The position numbers were made by a program, and so were the translations under genes. A DNA stretch of 56,754 nucleotides from Candidatus Peribacteria bacterium (GTDB lineage Bacteria; Patescibacteriota; Gracilibacteria; Absconditabacterales; Absconditicoccaceae): contig JAISMG010000035.1 of the NCBI GenBank assembly GCA_031276875.1, positions 1-56,754 on the forward strand, given 5' to 3'. Below are positions 52,358-56,754 of the stretch, piece by piece. Under the pieces are notes generated by a model, which saw only the letters and a list, made by a program, of their open reading frames with translations, was not told where the DNA came from and searched no databases. Positions within the stretch are counted from its first letter, which is position 1. Each line of letters begins with the position of its first letter.

Positions 52358-53078
52358 TCGGGGATTGTAAAGATTGTAAAAGGGGACGAAATATGTCCTT
52401 CTCTGGAGCAATAACACTGGTTTCATAAGGGATGGTGGTCGTGAATTCTATATGAGGAATATCCCTTCCAATAAGCAGAGGCGTACTTTCATTTCCTTCT
52501 CCCATCAAATACACTGCCATTGCACTTAATGCATCTACACAATTGACTTGGCTGATTTCTAATGTCCTTCCAAATAAATCTTGCGTACCTCTTTTATCAA
52601 TGAGCGGATTGATACCATATGCATAGATACCTATTCCTACTACTCACCATCTTAACGGTTTAGTAGTGCTATCCGTAATGATAATTCCTAGATGGTTGAG
52701 ATGAAATTTCTGGCAAAGATAGGTAAAAATCTGTTTACAATCTTCATTCAGTTGCTCCGGTCGGAGAATGTAATGTCCCTTTGCATTACTTTCATCAATG
52801 CCGGCAGAAGGAATGAGGGTATGATGTTTAATCGTGAGATAAATGTCTTTACCAGGCACGACATCGCTCGCTATTCGTTGGTCAGCTTCTTGTTTAATAA
52901 GTGCTTGTTTACTAATGTTTTCGATAGGAATACATCTTCCTTGGTGAATAGCCAAAATTTTTGAAGTGATGAAAAGAATGTCGTTCTCTTGAAGAGGAGG
53001 AAGATACTCATTAAAAAGAGAGAAAATGTTGTCTTGAGGAGGGAGAAAGGGACGTGTTTTTATAGGAATGAATTGCAT
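52341..53078 (-). CDS. CofE-like (F420-0:gamma-glutamyl ligase) family protein
   Basis: The protein has 245 residues. Start MQFIPIKTRPFLPPQDNIFS. NDILFITSKILAIHQGRCIP, VVPGKDIYLTIKHHTLIPSA, GIDESNAKGHYILRP, GIIITDSTTKPLRWG and VGIGIYAYGINPLIDKRGTQ match CofE conserved blocks, including the metal-binding Asp/Asn/Thr. No other F420 gene is in the window, so the acceptor may be something else. UGA at 52644 joins the halves. It overlaps the transporter gene. Confidence 0.82.
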
Positions 53079-53104
53079 TGTTGTGGGAATATTATTATAC
53101 AAAT

Positions 53105-53731
53105 CTATTCTTCCGATAAGTAGCCATTATCCTTATAAAACTGGATAATCTTGTCAGAAAAATCTAAAATTTCTGGAAAGTCTGTGAAATGCTTCTGCTG
53201 TTGCTGTCTGAGTAATTCCTCAGAATAGGGCAAAAAAGCTTCTTTCATCTTATCAAGCTCGTGGTCTGGTGTATTGAAACATTGAAGTTGGGCATCTAAT
53301 TTATCCATTGCTTGAGCAAATCTTGCTTCTGGAGTTTCTTTTCCCTCAAATTCCTCATACAGAGCTTTGTATTTTTCTCCCATAAAAGAGGGAAGCGTTG
53401 AAGCGATATGTTCCATTGCTTCATATTCAGCTTTCTTTTTGTTTTTTCTAGCTTCAGTGTCTGCTAAAGAAATATCCCCAATTTCGATTTCTGCAAGGTC
53501 GTGATAAAGGAGCAATTCAAAAACTTTCGCCCTATCAAGGTTCAGCTGCAATTTATCCATAAAATAATCAGCCAAAAGCATTGCACTTCGGGAATGTTCA
53601 GCGGAACTTTCATATTTATTTTGGATGGGGATATCTCTATACACGGTTTTGAGGTCATAGAGTTTTCTGATGAGGAGAAGATGTTGCATTGTGAGTAAAA
53701 GGTGAGATAAAGATGTTCGCTTGTTTTGCAT
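53105..53731 (-). CDS. HD-domain nucleotidase (YfbR-like)
   Basis: The protein has 208 residues. Metal ligands are His in SSAEHSRSAML, His-Asp in LLLYHDLAEIE and Asp in AQAMDKLDAQL, as in HDDC2/YfbR 5'-nucleotidases that act on dNMPs. The ATG at 53729 is the first after the upstream gene's stop; a later ATG at 53687 fits family N-termini even better. The AT-rich N-terminal extension in the longer frame belongs to the upstream gene in another frame. Confidence 0.85.
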   Translation of the reverse strand: MQNKRTSLSHLLLTMQHLLLIRKLYDLKTVYRDIPIQNKYESSAEHSRSAMLLADYFMDKLQLNLDRAKVFELLLYHDLAEIEIGDISLADTEARKNKKKAEYEAMEHIASTLPSFMGEKYKALYEEFEGKETPEARFAQAMDKLDAQLQCFNTPDHELDKMKEAFLPYSEELLRQQQQKHFTDFPEILDFSDKIIQFYKDNGYLSEE

Positions 53732-53744
53732 TTGCTTATCATAA

Positions 53745-54338
53745 TTATGTAGCAGTAATGTTAGCCAAAAGTTCTGGAAAGTCTGTTTGCCTAAAATGCC
53801 CTCTGTCTTCAAAGGTAAGCAAAGTTGCCTGAGGAAGAGCTTGAGCAAGCCTTTCTGCGTGAGAGTAAGGAACAAGTGGGTCATCAGTTGAATGGTAAAT
53901 ATATATATACTTAATTTCCTTTGCGAGTTGTGAAATTTTCTTAATATCTGGTAAAAAATCTCCCAAGTATTCTTGCTCATCGTCTAAAACTCCCGCTACT
54001 AAGTGCAATTGTTGAATTTTTACAGGAAAGAAATTTTCGCTGAGATATTTTATTAAGAATGTTCCTCCGAGTGAATGTCAGATGAGGATTACACCTTCAT
54101 TGTTTAAGTAAGGAAAAAGTTTTTCAAACCAAATTTTTCGTGCTAGATAACTTGCATTTCGAGCATTTGGCATTGTTGGAATAATCATCTGGTGGGTTGC
54201 AATTAAATTTTGTTTAATCCAATCTCTCCAATTTCTCTTTTCTTCAAAAGGGTTGTATTCAGTTTGTTGTACATCAGCAAGAAATTTTTCCATATTAGGA
54301 AAGACATCTCAACCGTGAATGTGGATAACTTGTTGCAT
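53745..54338 (-). CDS. RBBP9/YdeN-like serine hydrolase
   Basis: The protein has 197 residues. It begins MQQVIHIHGGDVFPNMEKF (second Gly by UGA). The nucleophile elbow LIGHSLGGTFL has its first Gly encoded by UGA at 54078-54080. Asp lies in STDDPLVPY and His in EDRGHFRQTDFPEL. The short alpha/beta fold has no cap, as in RBBP9. The substrate is unknown; family members cleave esters or small peptides. Confidence 0.87.
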
Positions 54339-54368
54339 AATCAATGATATAAAAAGATAAAAGGCTGA

Positions 54369-55352
54369 TTACAAACTAAATCAGATTTTTTGGTACACGT
54401 CTTGGATTTTCTTTTCTGCAATAGCACTGACTTTTGCTTTATTCGTCGCTAAAAGGTTGATGATTTCTTCGTCGCTGGTCGCTTTGTACTTTTCCTGAAC
54501 GGGTTTCAAATAGGCTCGCATTTTTTCGAAAGCGTATTCTTTCGCTTCTTTGTACGAATACCCACCGGCGAGATATTTTGCTCTTCGTGCTTCGTCTTCT
54601 GCTGGCGTAAGGAAAAATTTTCCGATATTGTAGACGTTGCATTCGTCAGGATTTTTTGACTCTTCTACGGTTTTCATATCTGTGGAAATCTGTTTTACTT
54701 TCTTCAAGAGCGTTTTTTCGTCATCCAAAAGCCCGATGTAGTTGTTGTAGGATTTGGACATTTTCCTTCCGTCCAGTCCGATGATAGTGGCGACTTCTTC
54801 TGGAATGAACGGCTCAGGCAAGGTAAAGGTTTCTCCAAACGTGCGATTAAATTTCCCTGCAATGTCGCGAGCATATTCCACGTGCTGTTTTTGGTCTTTC
54901 CCGACAGGGACGAGGTCAGCATCATAAAGCAGAATATCTGCCGCCATCAAAATAGGATAACAAAACGTCCCTACTCCGATTTCACCCGTTTTTCCGTGGG
55001 CGAGAGCGTCTTTGTAGCTGTGCATTCTTTCCATCGTTCCCATAATCGTAATACAGCTCAGCACCCGATTTAATTGTGCGTGTCCGGGAATATCTGCGGG
55101 ATTGTAAATGTACACTTTTTCGGTGTCAATGCCTAGAGCTTTGTAGAGCTTGAGAATGGTAATACTCCGCGTTTTTAGCGTTGCGGGGTCGTGAATTTGT
55201 GTCAGTCCGTGCATATTAGCCAAAAAGAGAAAAAATTCTGCTTCTTTTTCCTCGTGAGTAAAGTTGATGAACGGTCTGATTGCTCCAAAAAGGTTTCAGA
55301 GATGGAGCTGTTCTCAGGTAGGTTTTATTCAGGTTAAAATTCTTTTGGTCAT
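54369..55352 (-). CDS. trpS: Tryptophanyl-tRNA synthetase
   Basis: The protein has 327 residues. The N-terminus MTKRILTGIKPTGEQLHLGN contains the HxGN (HIGH-like) motif in which Gly is UGA (55296-55298), with two more UGA in TGIKPTGE. LFLANMHGLTQI, CYPILMAADILLY and the KMSKS loop LDGRKMSKSYNN follow. Under the standard code the gene would begin in the middle. The final TGA at 54381 is also Gly: the protein ends YQKIGFSL and TAA. It charges tRNA-Trp with UGG only. Confidence 0.96.
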
Positions 55353-55486
55353 TAGTAATAGGCAAGAGAAAAATAAAACTGCTGTAAGTTGTAGTGAAAA
55401 TAAAGCATTTTGCAAGCAGAAAGGGAAATGAGAAAGTTTTTTTAATTTTCACTTGATTTTTTTATTTACAAGAGTATATCATAAAC
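55353..55486. other. Upstream region of trpS
   Basis: Pyrimidine-rich leader of trpS on the minus strand and an ATGATATACTC (TATACT-like) box near 55475. No gene seen. Confidence 0.35.
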
Positions 55487-55609
55487 GCCTAGATTTTTAT
55501 GAAATGTTTTTTTGTAAGAAAAATTGGGTATTTTGCGGTTCACAACGCAAATTACCTTCTTACAGGAGTTTCGTAAAGGTCTAGGCAACCCGTGAACCGT
55601 AAATTGCCC
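55487..55609. ncRNA. Candidate structured RNA with pseudoknot potential
   Basis: An 18-bp stem pairs 55526-55543 (GGGTATTTTGCGGTTCAC) with 55592-55609, with one mismatch and two positions that would be G-U pairs in RNA. The loop segment TCTAGGC (55580-55586) is perfectly complementary to GCCTAGA (55487-55493) outside the stem, giving an H-type pseudoknot. Orientation is unclear: it lies between trpS (minus) and the surface gene (plus). The wobble pairs are compatible with plus-strand transcription. No known RNA family was recognised. Confidence 0.45.
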
Positions 55610-55739
55610 TTTAAAAAGTCCTTTACTATAGCGGGTTTGTATTATTACATACCTTTTTTATATTTTACAAAATATTGATGATTTGACCACCACAAAATTT
55701 TCATTTGCAATTTGCTTTGAAATAAATAAGTTGAAATTG
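55610..55739. other. AT-rich spacer
   Basis: No gene. It may hold the promoter of the leader RNA at 55740, but no clean hexamers were found. Confidence 0.35.
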
Positions 55740-55861
55740 CTCATATCACAAATGATAAGAAATTCGTCAAATTTTGTTTTTTATACGAGAAAATGAAACA
55801 CTCTAGTGTGTGGATTAATTCTCGCATAAATCGTTTGACGATGAATGTTTGTGATTATGAG
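55740..55861 (+). ncRNA. Candidate structured leader RNA upstream of second surface protein
   Basis: The closing stem is CTCATATCACAAA (55740-55752) with TTTGTGATTATGAG (55848-55861), one bulge. Next is CGTCAAA/TTTGACG (55765-55771, 55834-55840), then CGAGAA/TTCTCG (55786-55791, 55819-55824) and an inner hairpin ACACT-CT-AGTGT (55798-55809). It ends directly at the terminator. The nested stem order matches the element at 17403-17537, although the sequence is different. Confidence 0.6.
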
Positions 55862-55898
55862 CACCCACATATTAGGGTGTTTTTATCTTTTCTTTTTT
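55862..55898 (+). terminator. Intrinsic terminator between leader RNA and surface-protein start
   Basis: CACCC-ACATATTA-GGGTG (55862-55879) followed by TTTTTATCTTTTCTTTTTT, ending about 7 nt before the ATG. It closely matches the terminator at 17372-17403 in the same relative place. Confidence 0.7.
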
Positions 55899-55904
55899 AT
55901 GCCA

Positions 55905-56754
55905 ATGAAAACAACAGGAGTACAGAAATCTGGCTATCATAAAGCTTGGGTTAGTGCAGGAATTTTTCTTACTACGGTGATAGTAGGAGGATTAGCGATT
56001 TTCGCAGCGACCAATTTAGATGATTTGAAAGCAGGAGCGAATGGAAATATGTTAACTGCAACGGGTTGGGATACGTTGATTGACCACGTAAAAAACCACG
56101 ACCTCATTATTGGCGAAGGATTATCTAAATTGGATACGGACATTTTGAGAGTAGAAGGTAAAGTGGATGGATTGAGTGGTTTTGGTCAGCAAGGAAATGA
56201 AATAGGTTTACAGTTAAGTGGATTGATGTCTCACGTAAGTGGTATCAATATTCAAACAACGAATATGTTAGCAATGTTTGAGGGAAGTGAAAGTGGTGTA
56301 GCTTTGAAGGCAGAGATAATTAATATAGGAGAGTTAGTACAAAATCAGGTCATTACCTCACAAACCATTTATGAAAAATTGAAAGAACAAATAGAAAATT
56401 TAGAGTATCGTATAAGCTTGATAAGTTGTGAGGGAAATAGTGAAAGTAATAATACTTTTGAAGAAACGCCAATTGTTATTGATACTAATGTACAATGATA
56501 TACAGTAAAAGTAGTAGTATGTCAGTGATTAAATTGTGAAAACTATTCTATGAAGAAGACCTATTCAAGTGATACTATACAAACAAAGGTGTATAAAGAT
56601 AAAGGGATTGTAGTTGTAGATAGTAGTCATGATATGTATATATTATCGTGTCAAGGAACAGAATGTAAATCGTATTCTATGAAAAATACTTATTCTACTG
56701 ATAAACTTCAGGTGATTTCTAGTGAATGAACTATTGCTGTAGTTGTAGATAGTA
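55905..56754 (+). CDS. Surface protein paralogue, partial (runs off the right edge)
   Basis: 283 residues are visible. After MKTTGVQKSGYHKAWVSAGI comes a membrane helix, then LDDLKAGANGNMLTATGWDT, the same module as in the protein at 16455-17360 (LD..K....G..LTA..WD.L.D.V). A long Gly/Leu/Ile coiled-coil-like region follows. From about 198 a Cys-containing repeat appears (VVVCQGLNCENYSMKKTYSS, then ILSCQGTECKSYSMKNTYST). UGA at 56496, 56526 and 56727 is Gly. The ATG at 55905 is preferred over 55899 because CCAATGAAAA is shared with the paralogue. Confidence 0.75.

Noticed and set aside
55353-55739. T-box riboswitch for trpS
   Set aside because: On the trpS strand no T-box sequence (UGGNACCGCG-like) or terminator/antiterminator next to the start was found.

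Overview
Organism and genetic code. The window is AT-rich and can only be read sensibly if UGA is a sense codon for glycine (translation table 25). In gene after gene the homology continues straight through in-frame TGA, and many of these TGAs sit at glycines that are invariant in the family: the Walker A loop of FtsH, the HxGN signature of TrpRS, the GIDPG motif of RuvC, the TGH motif of PilT, the HxxRHG box of a tyrosine recombinase and the GHSLGG elbow of a hydrolase. Genuine ends are TAA or TAG. This points to the Candidate Phyla Radiation lineages Absconditabacteria (SR1) or Gracilibacteria (BD1-5/GN02). I cannot choose between them from sequence alone. All coordinates below use this code, so most genes are longer than a standard-code prediction would give.

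Layout. (1) 1-10.2 kb is accessory. It holds a decayed surface-protein gene, a minus-strand cluster of membrane-anchored proteins (SNase-like nuclease, coiled-coil membrane protein, vWA-like protein), an HNH gene broken by an in-frame TAA, a tyrosine recombinase, an OLD-family ATPase/nuclease and a C39-like cysteine peptidase. (2) 10.6-25.2 kb is mostly plus strand: pilT, a low-complexity partner, DUF3800, a stand-alone TfoX C-terminal domain, gyrA, dnaN, a pseudopilin, a nucleotidyltransferase, dnaE without a PHP domain, and a DHH phosphoesterase. A repeat-rich surface protein on the minus strand interrupts it. (3) 25.2-41.9 kb is mostly minus strand: ruvC, map, PAP2, AlkD-like, S-layer-homology and tail-collar-like surface proteins, ddl, a membrane-tethered HTH protein, a holin-like protein, lysS, argS, ftsH and ybjQ. 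(4) 42-45 kb holds a VirB4-like ATPase and an unknown gene. (5) 45.2-55.4 kb is minus strand: two nucleotidyltransferases, a degenerate M20 peptidase, TPR, RicT-like, DUF2807, YhhQ, CofE-like, HD and RBBP9-like proteins, and trpS. (6) The right end has a structured non-coding stretch and a surface protein that runs off the window.

Themes. Three observations stand out beyond the recoding. First, the word AAAAAGCTG (usually AAAAAGCTGA) occurs about 32 times in both orientations and in several reading frames. It is absent from the first 6.4 kb island. Together with pilT, a pseudopilin and a TfoX-C protein, this suggests a DNA uptake sequence. Second, two paralogous surface-protein genes about 38 kb apart are each preceded by a long, multi-stem leader RNA that ends in an intrinsic terminator just before the start codon. 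Third, a palindromic G/C-rich element lies inside or against coding regions of gyrA, a TPR gene and a decayed SLH gene, resembling the in-frame palindromic elements of Rickettsia.

Signals. Clear sigma70-type promoters (five found) all have 16-bp spacers. Start codons are generally preceded by pyrimidine-rich tracts and not by a Shine-Dalgarno sequence.
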